A stretch of DNA of 5,649 nt from Turicibacter sp. GTDB lineage: Bacteria; Bacillota; Bacilli; MOL361; Turicibacteraceae. Positions within the stretch are counted from its first letter, which is position 1; every line of letters starts with the position of its first letter. The notes beneath the pieces were generated by a model that saw nothing but the letters and a program-made list of their open reading frames with translations, was not told the origin of the DNA and searched no databases. A program made the translations under genes and the position numbers. Positions 1 to 5,616 of this stretch are shown piece by piece. Location of the stretch: assembly GCA_030531025.1 (NCBI GenBank), contig JAUMTV010000167.1, positions 1 to 5,649 of the forward strand, in the 5' to 3' direction.

Positions 1-204
1 TATATATAAGTCCAGTTAAGTTTTTCAAATCGGAAAACTTTTAAGCCCTACTAGCGGTAGATACATTTTCTTCGCAAATGGTAGGTGATCCCTGGACGAT
101 AGCCTGTTTTAGTCTTAAAGCGGCTTCTAAACCCGGCCTGTTATAAAATTGTAAAATACTTTTTTGTTTTGAGATCCATTGAGGATCAGATTGGTTAGAG
201 GAGG
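1..204. other. Leader upstream of hssR with possible RNA helices
   Basis: No intact gene is visible here. On the + strand several short helices can be drawn: GTCCAG (10-15) with CTGGAC (92-97); AAGTTTT (18-24) with AAAACTT (34-40), extended by a G-T and a C-G pair; CCTAC (47-51) with GTAGG (81-85); CATTT (64-68) with AAATG (76-80). Together they could form a three-way junction closed by 10-15/92-97. A small palindrome GATCC/GGATC (173-177/183-187) lies just before the hssR ribosome binding site. I matched none of this to a known riboswitch or small RNA. No clear -35/-10 pair for hssRS is visible, although TATAAA (142-147) and TAAAAT (152-157) are -10-like. The same stretch is open on the - strand (see the remnant entry), so the helices may be accidental. 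Confidence 0.25.
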
Positions 205-208
205 ATGT
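41..208 (-). pseudogene. Possible 3' remnant of an unidentified gene (55 codons, no start)
   Basis: Read on the - strand, bases 208 to 41 are open for 55 codons and end in TAA (41-43). The last 33 or so residues look protein-like, with a mixed composition including NRPGLEAALRLKQAIV followed by a stretch ending STASRA. There is no ATG, and the frame is closed by a TAG at 209-211 inside the hssR start region, so any gene here has lost its 5' part. Immediately past the stop (on the - strand) lies the hairpin 18-40, which sits where a terminator would, but it has no U tract. The base composition around 90-140 is more G+C-rich than the surroundings. I do not recognise the family. A chance open frame is a serious alternative, as is a structured RNA on the other strand. 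Confidence 0.25.
197..204 (+). promoter_or_regulatory. Ribosome binding site fixing the hssR start
   Basis: AGAGGAGG is a near-perfect Shine-Dalgarno sequence. It abuts the ATG at 205 with no spacing and lies six bases before the ATG at 211, so the second ATG is the workable start. This trims two residues from the longest open frame. Confidence 0.75.
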
Positions 209-210
209 CT

Positions 211-888
211 ATGTTCTCAATTTTAGTTGTTGAAGATGATGAAAGTTTAAATAAATTACTGTGTACTAAGTTAAGACAAGAGTCTTATCGTGTGTTTTCT
301 GCTTTTGATGGGGAAGATGCATTAAGTTGTCTGGAGCGTGAGCATATCGATTTAATAATTTGTGATATTATGATGCCGAAAATGGATGGTTATACCTTGA
401 CGAAGGTTCTTCGAGATGCCAATTATTTATTTCCTATTTTAATGGTGACGGCTAAAGATCAGTTAGAGGATATGGAAGCGGGATTTATCGCGGGAACAGA
501 TGATTATATGGTCAAGCCGATTCATTTAAAAGAATTAATCTTACGGGTGAAGGCGTTATTACGTCGAGCAAAGATAGCAAATGAACATCTTTTAAGTATT
601 GGACAGACGGTTTTGGATTATGATGCCTTAACGGTTTCGACTCCACAAGCTTGTTACACACTCCCTCCTAAAGAGTTCTACCTTCTATTTAAATTACTCA
701 GTTATCCAAATAAGATTTTTACCCGCCAACAATTAATGGATGAAATTTGGGGAATGGATACTGAGTTTGATGAACGAACGGTCGATTCTCATATTAAAAA
801 GCTTCGCCGAAAGTTTGAACAGAGTGATGATTTTGAAATTATTACGGTTCGTGGTCTTGGGTATAAAGCAAGTAAGAAAAGTAGGTGA
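211..888 (+). CDS. hssR: OmpR/PhoB-family response regulator, HssR-like
   Basis: Cytoplasmic DNA-binding response regulator of 225 residues, the usual length for the OmpR/PhoB family. The receiver domain (about 1-118) has the acidic pair E8-D9-D10, phospho-acceptor D52 in CDIMMPKMDG, T80, switch aromatic Y99 and K102 before P103. The winged-helix domain (about 127-222) carries FTRQQLMDEIW, then DERTVDSHIKKLRRK (recognition helix) and the VRGLGYK hairpin. The stretches AGTDDYMVKP, LPPKEFYLLFKLL and IFTRQQLMDEIWG..DERTVD closely follow Staphylococcus aureus HssR as I remember it, which together with hrtBA downstream supports the HssR call over a generic OmpR regulator. The gene ends four bases before hssS, so the two are co-transcribed. 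Expected role: when phosphorylated by HssS, it activates the hrtBA promoter through the tandem repeat at 2904-2923. No copy of that repeat is visible upstream of hssR, so autoregulation through the same box is not supported. Confidence 0.85.
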   Translation: MFSILVVEDDESLNKLLCTKLRQESYRVFSAFDGEDALSCLEREHIDLIICDIMMPKMDGYTLTKVLRDANYLFPILMVTAKDQLEDMEAGFIAGTDDYMVKPIHLKELILRVKALLRRAKIANEHLLSIGQTVLDYDALTVSTPQACYTLPPKEFYLLFKLLSYPNKIFTRQQLMDEIWGMDTEFDERTVDSHIKKLRRKFEQSDDFEIITVRGLGYKASKKSR

Positions 889-892
889 AAAG

Positions 893-1927
893 ATGATTCA
901 ACGAATTAAGAACTCTCTTCGATTAAAAATTGCGATTATTTCTATTGCTACTTTGATTTTAGCGTGTCTTCTCTCACTCGGATTTGTTATTGGAGGATTT
1001 TTAATTGTTCATAATAAACCCATTACTCCGCGTGGTTTTTGTATTTTAAGTAGTTTAGTTTGTGTGTTAAGCATTTTAATCGGGGGCTATGCACTATGGC
1101 AGGTGAGTCGCTTCATTGTCGCCCCCATCAAAAGACTTGAAAAAGGGGTCAAGGCAGTAACAGCTGGTAATTTTAACGTAGTGATTGATTATCGAGATTT
1201 AGATGAAATTGGTCAGTTAGCACATGATTTTAATTTGATGACAGCTGAACTTAAAGGGATGGATTATCTTCAAAAAGATTTCATGAGCAATGTCTCACAT
1301 GAAGTAAAAACACCGGTGGCAGCCATCATGGGGTTTGCTGAAGTTTTACATGATGGTGGATTAAATGAGGCAGAACAAAAAGAATATTTAACGTATCTTC
1401 AACATGAGTCGCATCGTTTAAGTCGATTATGTGATAATATGTTAAAACTTTCAAGGTTAGATAACCAAGCGATGGTGACACACCAAAGGAGTTTTGATTT
1501 AGCTGAGCAACTTCGTCAATGTGTCATCGTGTTAGATGAAAAATGGCAATCAAAAGAAATGGAGTATGATCTTGATGTATTTAGTTACTCCATTCATCAA
1601 AACTATGATTTATTGTATCAAGTTTGGTTAAATCTCTTAGATAATGCGATTAAATTTTCACTTCCTAAAGGAAAAATCTATCTTAAAATGATTCAACATG
1701 AAGAAAGTGTGACGATCATCATTCAAGATGAAGGAATTGGAATCTCTAAAGACAATCAGCAGAAAATCTTTGATAAATTTTATCAATGTGACGAATCACA
1801 TAAAAAAGAAGGAAATGGTTTAGGTCTATCCATTGTTAAACGAATTTTAGAGTTAATTGGTGGAGAGATTTTATATGAGAGTAAAGAATCAATAGGAACA
1901 ACCGTCACTATCATCTTAAAGAGGTAA
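893..1927 (+). CDS. hssS: Membrane histidine kinase, HssS-like, with almost no extracellular sensor domain
   Basis: Sensor kinase of 344 residues starting at ATG 893. AGGTGA at 883-888, overlapping the hssR stop, serves as ribosome binding site. A longer open frame running back to 740 lies inside hssR and is not credible. Order: TM1 about 12-39; a loop of only about ten residues (HNKPITPRG); TM2 about 49-71; HAMP about 72-125 (P78 after the second membrane helix, E105 in DLDEIG); DHp helix with H136 in NVSHEVKTP; then the catalytic domain with N-box residues N247 and N251, G1 box DEGIGI (279-284), F box KIFDKFYQ (291-298) and G2 box GNGLGLSI (307-314). All catalytic motifs are present, so it should be an active kinase. 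S. aureus HssS is about 457 residues with a large extracellular domain; here that domain is missing. Assignment as HssS rests mainly on the HssR-like partner and the nearby exporter. It could instead be a different short intramembrane-sensing kinase that has taken this place. Confidence 0.75.
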   Translation: MIQRIKNSLRLKIAIISIATLILACLLSLGFVIGGFLIVHNKPITPRGFCILSSLVCVLSILIGGYALWQVSRFIVAPIKRLEKGVKAVTAGNFNVVIDYRDLDEIGQLAHDFNLMTAELKGMDYLQKDFMSNVSHEVKTPVAAIMGFAEVLHDGGLNEAEQKEYLTYLQHESHRLSRLCDNMLKLSRLDNQAMVTHQRSFDLAEQLRQCVIVLDEKWQSKEMEYDLDVFSYSIHQNYDLLYQVWLNLLDNAIKFSLPKGKIYLKMIQHEESVTIIIQDEGIGISKDNQQKIFDKFYQCDESHKKEGNGLGLSIVKRILELIGGEILYESKESIGTTVTIILKR

Positions 1928-2049
1928 ATTAGCTCTTTTTTATCGATAACTTTTAGAAACGGGTGTAAAAGCGAAACAAAAAAAGAAGTCAGTTTATGAA
2001 TAGTAGAATAGTAAGAGAAGTAAGCCAAGTGAATTAAATAGAGCTAATT
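1927..2049. repeat. Spaced inverted repeat flanking the 3' region of hssS
   Basis: AATTAGCTCT (1927-1936) and AGAGCTAATT (2040-2049) are perfect 10-base inverted copies 103 bases apart. The left copy starts on the last base of hssS. The spacer is A-rich, has no convincing gene and contains only a 13-codon frame at about 1996-2037. I see no terminal duplication or transposase remnant, so this may be chance, or a long-range RNA helix just ahead of the terminator. Confidence 0.3.
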
Positions 2050-2067
2050 ATATTCGGTCATTTGAGT

Positions 2068-2095
2068 AAACCACCATAAATCTATGGTGGTTTTT
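2068..2095 (+). terminator. Intrinsic terminator after hssRS
   Basis: AAACCACCATA (2068-2078) pairs perfectly with TATGGTGGTTT (2083-2093) over 11 base pairs around a four-base loop, with the T run continuing to 2095. The left-hand A residues also give the - strand a short T run, so it may work in both directions. It separates hssRS from the DUF3888 gene. From here to 2228 I see no further gene and no convincing promoter. Confidence 0.85.
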
Positions 2096-2228
2096 GTATG
2101 TTTTCTAAGACAATAAACATAGACGGTTCAAATGCATAAAACAAGATAAACTAAGCATAATAAGGCAAGCAAGTTAATTAGTTGGAAGATTATTCGAGTA
2201 TTATTGAAATTAGAAAGGATACTATCAA

Positions 2229-2672
2229 ATGAAAAAGTATCTCTATGGTTTAGCAATATTATTAACACTTATCTCTTTTATCTATTATGTATCTATCTTA
2301 AAAGTTAATGAAACGACTTATGTTTTAGCAGAAAATGAAAATTTATCCTTCAGCACTCTTTCAGCATATGAACTGATTCCGCAATATAATAGGATAATAG
2401 AACTCATTTTATTACCTAACATAATCGATTCAGTAAATAGAGTATATGGTGAAAATCAACGTGGTATGGATGAATACGAAATTTTAGAAATTGAACGTGG
2501 TTATTATCCTTCATCATTTGATTATCGATTCACAATTAAATTTAGAACTTATACTCAAGCACATAGTTCCCCATTTGACGAAAATATAGCTGTTTATGAT
2601 ATAACTGATTTCAATCCATTAACAATAAAAGAAGTTAGTTTTGAACATCATCCACTTGAAGTAGGTAACTAA
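2229..2672 (+). CDS. DUF3888-type small membrane-anchored or secreted protein
   Basis: Protein of 147 residues starting at ATG 2229, with AAAGGAT (2214-2220) eight bases upstream. It begins MKKYLYG, then a hydrophobic segment (about 7-22), so it is either a signal peptide or an N-terminal anchor; VLA at 32-34 is a possible but rather distant cleavage point. The rest is hydrophilic and should face outside the membrane. The pattern matches what I remember of DUF3888 proteins of Bacillus and relatives: an LLP.I motif (61-65), YG at 73-74, and a core with YRFTIKFRTYTQAHSSPF (99-116) followed by a final strand ending near EVSFEHH. The family has no established function that I know of. The gene has its own ribosome binding site and is enclosed by terminators at 2068-2095 and 2707-2751, so it is probably its own transcription unit. 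No role in haem handling is shown by sequence, and there is no CXXCH or other haem motif. Confidence 0.7.
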   Translation: MKKYLYGLAILLTLISFIYYVSILKVNETTYVLAENENLSFSTLSAYELIPQYNRIIELILLPNIIDSVNRVYGENQRGMDEYEILEIERGYYPSSFDYRFTIKFRTYTQAHSSPFDENIAVYDITDFNPLTIKEVSFEHHPLEVGN

Positions 2673-2706
2673 AATTTTTAATAACTAAACAATAAAGCGA
2701 TAGATA

Positions 2707-2751
2707 AAAGCCTGTATCGTTAATTACTTTGTAACTTACGATACAGGCTTT
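2707..2751. terminator. Long hairpin, likely terminator after the DUF3888 gene
   Basis: AAAGCCTGTATCGT (2707-2720) pairs perfectly with its complement at 2738-2751, a 14-bp stem. A second small helix, TTAC (2724-2727) with GTAA (2731-2734), can form inside the loop. The + strand tail is TTTGCTTT, weaker than a classic U tract; the - strand tail is TTTTATC. It most likely ends DUF3888 transcription and insulates hrtBA. Confidence 0.7.
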
Positions 2752-2821
2752 GCTTTACAATAGATCAGTTTACTTATCTACTTTTAACATAAATAGATGG
2801 CTTCTTTTTTTTATTAGTCAC

Positions 2822-2890
2822 ATTCTGTTAGCTACCGATTGATTTAGTTATATCGATCTAAACCGTATTTAAAAACAGAATCTTTTTATT
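2822..2890 (+). repeat. Imperfect hairpin with T-rich tail upstream of the hrtB promoter
   Basis: ATTCTGTT (2822-2829) and AACAGAAT (2874-2881) are perfect 8-base inverted copies. Inside them TTTAG (2843-2847) can pair with CTAAA (2858-2862). The sequence CTTTTTATTT follows directly, so this could be a second weak terminator protecting hrtBA from read-through. The stem is interrupted by large unpaired stretches. The rest of 2752-2900 holds no gene that I can see. Confidence 0.3.
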
Positions 2891-2903
2891 TCAGATGTTG
2901 ATT

Positions 2904-2923
2904 GGTCATATTGGCGTCATCTT
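2904..2923 (+). promoter_or_regulatory. Tandem 11-bp repeat, candidate HssR binding site
   Basis: GGTCATATT (2904-2912) and CGTCATCTT (2915-2923) are nine-base direct repeats with a two-base gap, agreeing at seven of nine positions with core GTCAT in each. Direct repeats with an 11-bp period are how OmpR/PhoB-family dimers bind. The published S. aureus HssR site, as I recall it, is a GTTCATATT direct repeat also with a two-base gap, which is strikingly similar. The second GTCAT ends ten bases before the -10 box at 2931, the geometry seen at PhoB-activated promoters. Function is inferred. Confidence 0.6.
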
Positions 2924-2936
2924 CTCACGTTATAGT
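2908..2936 (+). promoter_or_regulatory. Activator-dependent promoter of hrtBA
   Basis: TATAGT (2931-2936) is a good -10 hexamer. At 17 bases upstream the -35 position reads ATATTG (2908-2913), a poor match to TTGACA, and it is covered by the tandem repeat. A weak -35 overlapped by a regulator site is what a promoter needing HssR would look like. A start near 2943 would give a short leader of roughly 25 bases before hrtB. Confidence 0.5.
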
Positions 2937-2951
2937 AAGGCTATCTTAATT

Positions 2952-2960
2952 AAAGGAGAG
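2952..2960 (+). promoter_or_regulatory. Ribosome binding site fixing the hrtB start
   Basis: AAAGGAGAG lies six bases before ATG 2967. The in-frame ATG at 2895 has no such site and would put the promoter and regulator box inside the coding region, so 2967 is preferred. Confidence 0.8.
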
Positions 2961-2966
2961 AGCAAT

Positions 2967-4034
2967 ATGTTTTTAGCAATGAAAGAATTAAAGCATAATA
3001 AGTCAAAGTATGCGCTCATTATGACGATTTTAGTTCTATTAACTTTTCTTGTGTTATTTCTTGCTGGATTAGCTAATGGACTTGGAAGCGCGACAAGCGC
3101 GCTGATTAAAAATGCAGAGGCGACTCATTATCTCATTAGTGAAGACGCTGATGAGTTAATCACGCGATCACAACTAACAGAGGATCAATGGCTTCAATTA
3201 ACAAAAAAAACAGAAGCAGCAACCCCATTAAATATTTCACGTGCTGCGATGATGAAACGTGAGGATGATAAAAAGATAGATATCACATATGTGGCAGTGG
3301 ATCCAAACGCGTTTATGATGCCAAGTATTATCGATGGTGCTTCATTAGCTGAGGAGTCAACGAACGAGATTGTTTTGAATAATACGTTTGAAGCTGAAGG
3401 AATCCAAATTGGAGATATGATTATTGATCCAACTTCTAACATCGAATTTAAAGTCGTTGGCTTTGTGAAGGATCAGCTATATGCTCATTCAAATGTTGGA
3501 TTTGTTACGTTACAAACATTTAAAGAGATGCGTCCTAATCAAGGTTATCATGGCTTTGCTTTAAAAGGGGATCAGGCTAGCGAATTAATCCTCGATAAAA
3601 CAACGAATTTAACAAAAAATGAGGTCATTAAAAATATTCCGGGATACGCTCAAGAGCAGGCAACCATTTCGATGATTTTAATCGTTCTCTTATTAATTTC
3701 AGCTGTTATACTTGCTGTTTTCTTCTATGTGATGACGATTCAAAAGATTCCGCAGTTTGGAACACTAAAAGCATTAGGCATTCAAATGAAGTCTCTTCGT
3801 TTCATGGTCTTGACTCAAGTATTAATGATTGCTGGGATTAGTATGGTTCTTGGAAATGTTTTAACCTTTGCTTTAGCCAGTGTGTTACCAAGTACGATGC
3901 CATTTACGTTAAATGTCTCAACCGCAGCCCTGATTTCAGTGATCTTTGTGGTGATTGCTTTATTATCTAATTTATTCACCATGTCTAAAATCTCAAAAGT
4001 TGATCCATTAATGGCAATTGGAGGAAATGAGTAA
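2967..4034 (+). CDS. hrtB: Haem exporter permease HrtB (FtsX/MacB type)
   Basis: Membrane subunit of 355 residues, close to the 351 or so of S. aureus HrtB. It has the MacB/FtsX layout: N-terminal amphipathic start MFLAMKELKHNKSKYA, TM1 about 16-38, an extracellular domain about 40-230, then TM2 about 233-257, TM3 about 279-307 and TM4 about 318-338, ending KVDPLMAIGGNE. Segments resembling S. aureus HrtB from memory include GLANGLG (34-40), DQLYAHS (169-175), YAQEQA (227-232), VFFYVMTIQKI (251-261), the coupling region GTLKALGI (265-272) and STMPF (309-313). Known role: with HrtA it takes haem from the membrane and expels it, protecting against haem toxicity. Its stop overlaps the hrtA start by one base. 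The gene order hrtB-hrtA is the lactococcal and streptococcal order, not that of S. aureus. Confidence 0.9.
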   Translation: MFLAMKELKHNKSKYALIMTILVLLTFLVLFLAGLANGLGSATSALIKNAEATHYLISEDADELITRSQLTEDQWLQLTKKTEAATPLNISRAAMMKREDDKKIDITYVAVDPNAFMMPSIIDGASLAEESTNEIVLNNTFEAEGIQIGDMIIDPTSNIEFKVVGFVKDQLYAHSNVGFVTLQTFKEMRPNQGYHGFALKGDQASELILDKTTNLTKNEVIKNIPGYAQEQATISMILIVLLLISAVILAVFFYVMTIQKIPQFGTLKALGIQMKSLRFMVLTQVLMIAGISMVLGNVLTFALASVLPSTMPFTLNVSTAALISVIFVVIALLSNLFTMSKISKVDPLMAIGGNE

Positions 4035-4717
4035 TGGAAACATATGCACTACAGTTAAATCAGATTACGAAACAATATTTAGATGGAGATGAAATCCGTA
4101 CCGTATTAAATAACGTTAATTTTAAAGTCAAACCAGGGGAGTTTGTGGCCATTGTAGGCCCATCAGGTTCAGGAAAAAGTACCTTTTTATCGATTGCAGG
4201 GGTGTTATTATCTGCTAATCAAGGTGAAGTCTGGATTGGAAAGACACCTGTTCATACAAAAACACAAAAAGAATGGACAAAAATACGTCGTGAACAGTTA
4301 GGCTTTATTTTTCAAACACATCAACTAGTTCCTTTTCTAACAGTTGCTGAACAACTTGAAATGATGGGGCGTATGATTGGTAAAACGGGGGAGAAGCAAA
4401 AGGCATATGCGAAAGAACTATTAGCTGATTTAGATTTATCTCATCGCTTAAATGCGTATCCTAATCAATTATCAGGGGGAGAAAAACAACGTGTCGCGAT
4501 TGCTAGAGCCTTTATGAATCAACCAGATGTTATTTTAGCAGATGAACCGACAGCTTCACTCGATGGAATTCGTGGGCGCAAAGTCGTGGAAATGATTCGT
4601 GAACAGACGAAGAAGCATCAAAAAGCAGCGGTCATGGTCACACATGATGAACGTGTCCTTGATTTGGTTGATCATATTTATCATATTGAAAATGGAACCA
4701 TTATAAAAATTTCATAA
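4034..4717 (+). CDS. hrtA: Haem exporter ATP-binding protein HrtA
   Basis: Cytoplasmic ABC ATPase of 227 residues of the LolD/MacB subgroup, which powers HrtB. All motifs are intact: Walker A GPSGSGKST (42-50, K48), Q-loop Q94 in FIFQTHQL, signature LSGGE (146-150), Walker B VILADE (166-171) with catalytic E171, D-loop SLDG (175-178), and H-loop H204 in MVTHDERV. The start ATG at 4034 uses the last A of the hrtB stop (TAATG), with GGAGG (4020-4024) nine bases upstream inside hrtB, so translation is probably coupled and gives matched amounts of the two subunits. The terminator at 4742-4771 follows. Motifs alone would only show a MacB-type exporter ATPase; the HrtA name rests on the partner permease and the HssRS-like genes. 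Confidence 0.88.
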   Translation: METYALQLNQITKQYLDGDEIRTVLNNVNFKVKPGEFVAIVGPSGSGKSTFLSIAGVLLSANQGEVWIGKTPVHTKTQKEWTKIRREQLGFIFQTHQLVPFLTVAEQLEMMGRMIGKTGEKQKAYAKELLADLDLSHRLNAYPNQLSGGEKQRVAIARAFMNQPDVILADEPTASLDGIRGRKVVEMIREQTKKHQKAAVMVTHDERVLDLVDHIYHIENGTIIKIS

Positions 4718-4741
4718 TCAGTTAAGGGAGAGGGAGTAACA

Positions 4742-4771
4742 AAAAAACTAGTGATTGATCACTAGTTTTTT
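4742..4771. terminator. Intrinsic terminator after hrtBA
   Basis: AAAAAACTAGTGA (4742-4754) pairs perfectly with TCACTAGTTTTTT (4759-4771) around the four-base loop TTGA. The A run at one side and T run at the other make it symmetrical, so it can stop transcription from both directions. It closes the hrtBA unit and isolates the MerR gene. Confidence 0.9.
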
Positions 4772-4844
4772 CATTAGGTGTTAAAATCTTCATTTTTTCT
4801 TATGATTTTAAACAGTAGATTACATCATTTCTTGAAATAAGGAC

Positions 4845-4875
4845 TTGTCTTAGAGTGAACTCTAAGTAGTATAAT
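4845..4875 (+). promoter_or_regulatory. MerR-type promoter with 19-bp spacer
   Basis: TTGTCT (4845-4850) as -35 and a perfect TATAAT (4870-4875) as -10 are 19 bases apart. This over-long spacer is the hallmark of promoters activated by MerR-family proteins, which twist the DNA to bring the boxes into line. The operator palindrome fills the spacer. The only gene downstream is the MerR regulator itself, so this is an autoregulated promoter. Confidence 0.85.
4849..4866. promoter_or_regulatory. MerR operator palindrome
   Basis: CTTAGAGT (4849-4856) and ACTCTAAG (4859-4866) form a perfect inverted repeat with a two-base centre, placed between the -35 and -10. It closely resembles the operator I remember for AdhR of Bacillus subtilis. 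I found no second copy elsewhere in the window. Confidence 0.85.
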
Positions 4876-4907
4876 AAAAAGAAAAGCTAAAATAGGGGAG
4901 AGACATT

Positions 4908-5291
4908 ATGACAATTGCTGAAGTCAGTGAGAAGTGTAATATATCGGCAGATACGTTACGATATTATGAAAAAATTGGATTGTTACCTCCAATCAAGCGA
5001 AATAGTCGTGGGAACCGTGAGTATACAGAAACCGATTGTAAATGGATCAATTTTATTAAGTGTATGAGAAATGCTGGTTTATCAATTGAAAACTTAATTG
5101 AATATGTGACGTTATTCCAGCAAGGAAACGAAACAAGTGCCCAAAGAAAAGAATTACTCATTGATCAACGAGAACGTTTAGTAATTAAAATTGAAGAATT
5201 ACAGAATATGCTCACGTATCTCAATCACAAAATTGATAGTTATGAAAATAATACGTTAAAATTCGAAGAAAATCTTAAAAAATTTAATTAA
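4908..5291 (+). CDS. MerR-family regulator, AdhR/NmlR-like
   Basis: Cytoplasmic transcription regulator of 127 residues, start ATG 4908 with AGGGGAG (4894-4900) seven bases upstream. The N-terminal winged helix is typical: TIAEVSEKCNISADTLRYYE (2-21), KIGLLPP (22-28), then the wing RNSRGNREYTETD (31-43). Residues about 70-125 are a long charged helix that should form the antiparallel dimer coiled coil. There is no large C-terminal effector domain and no metal-binding cysteine cluster there. Cysteines are at 10, 44 and 52; C52 in FIKCMRNAGLSI matches the single conserved cysteine through which AdhR senses aldehydes (formaldehyde, methylglyoxal). The likely role is therefore an electrophile- or thiol-stress switch. 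Its promoter carries its own operator. The usual neighbour (alcohol dehydrogenase or aldo-keto reductase) is absent, so its targets must lie elsewhere or were lost. Another MerR subgroup responding to a different signal remains possible. Confidence 0.85.
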   Translation: MTIAEVSEKCNISADTLRYYEKIGLLPPIKRNSRGNREYTETDCKWINFIKCMRNAGLSIENLIEYVTLFQQGNETSAQRKELLIDQRERLVIKIEELQNMLTYLNHKIDSYENNTLKFEENLKKFN

Positions 5292-5304
5292 TTTGATCAG
5301 TTAG

Positions 5305-5344
5305 AAGGTAAGTGACTCCATAAACAGGATCACTTATCTTTTTT
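5305..5344 (+). terminator. Intrinsic terminator after the MerR gene
   Basis: AAGGTAAGTGA (5305-5315) pairs with TCACTTATCTT (5330-5340), with one G-T pair, and CC (5318-5319) can pair with GG (5327-5328) nearer the loop. A run of six T residues (5339-5344) follows. It lies 13 bases past the stop codon. Confidence 0.8.
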
Positions 5345-5370
5345 ATAAATAATATGACACTAAAAGAGTT

Positions 5371-5425
5371 AAATCTATTTTATATGATGCTGAGAGATTA
5401 CTATTCTTAAATATAAAATAGTTTT
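5371..5425. repeat. A/T-rich inverted repeat (hairpin)
   Basis: CTATTTTATAT (5375-5385) and ATATAAAATAG (5411-5421) are perfect 11-base inverted copies around a 25-base loop, extended by AAA/TTT (5371-5373/5423-5425) past one mismatch. TTTTG follows on the + strand. It could be a weak terminator or the arm of a decayed mobile element; no transposase or target duplication is visible. Confidence 0.45.
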
Positions 5426-5475
5426 GTATAAAAATAGGACTGAAAATTAAAAATTGTAAACTAAGTGAGGCATGA

Positions 5476-5616
5476 TGTATTTATGAAGATGAAATAGAGA
5501 GGTTAAGAAATGGAGCTATAGTCGTTGATAAGTATGGAAGAATAGACAGAGAAAATCTAGCTGGTCGAAACAATGCTTTCCAAGGTTCAATGGCATCTAT
5601 ATATAAACAGAAATAA
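5476..5616 (+). pseudogene. 3' fragment of an unidentified gene
   Basis: A 46-codon frame with protein-like composition runs from just after a TGA (5473-5475) to TAA (5614-5616). It contains EDEIERLRNGAIVVDKYGR, then RIDRENLAGRNNAFQGSMAS, and ends IYKQK. It has no start codon near its beginning, and the only internal ATG is near its end, so it can only be the end of a longer gene whose front is lost. I do not recognise the family and could not trace the upstream part in the other frames. A chance open frame is possible, but the residue pattern (charged helix, then a strand and turn) looks genuine. Confidence 0.35.

Noticed and set aside
740..892. N-terminal extension of the kinase frame back to 740
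   Set aside because: It lies inside hssR in another frame; the ATG at 893 has a ribosome binding site and begins a proper membrane kinase sequence.
1783..2028. 81-codon frame on the - strand
   Set aside because: Mostly antisense to the conserved kinase C-terminus, with composition unlike a real protein.
2056..2064. Single GGTCATTTG resembling one half of the HssR box
   Set aside because: No second repeat 11 bases either side, and it lies just ahead of a terminator.
2895..2966. 24-residue N-terminal extension of HrtB
   Set aside because: No ribosome binding site, it would cover the promoter and tandem repeat, and known HrtB proteins start like the ATG 2967 product.
3194..3442. 82-codon frame on the - strand
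   Set aside because: Entirely antisense to hrtB, a clear shadow of codon bias.
4964..5161. 65-codon frame on the - strand
   Set aside because: Entirely antisense to the MerR gene.
5354..5410. 18-codon frame from ATG 5354
   Set aside because: No ribosome binding site, overlaps the A/T-rich hairpin and is too short to judge.
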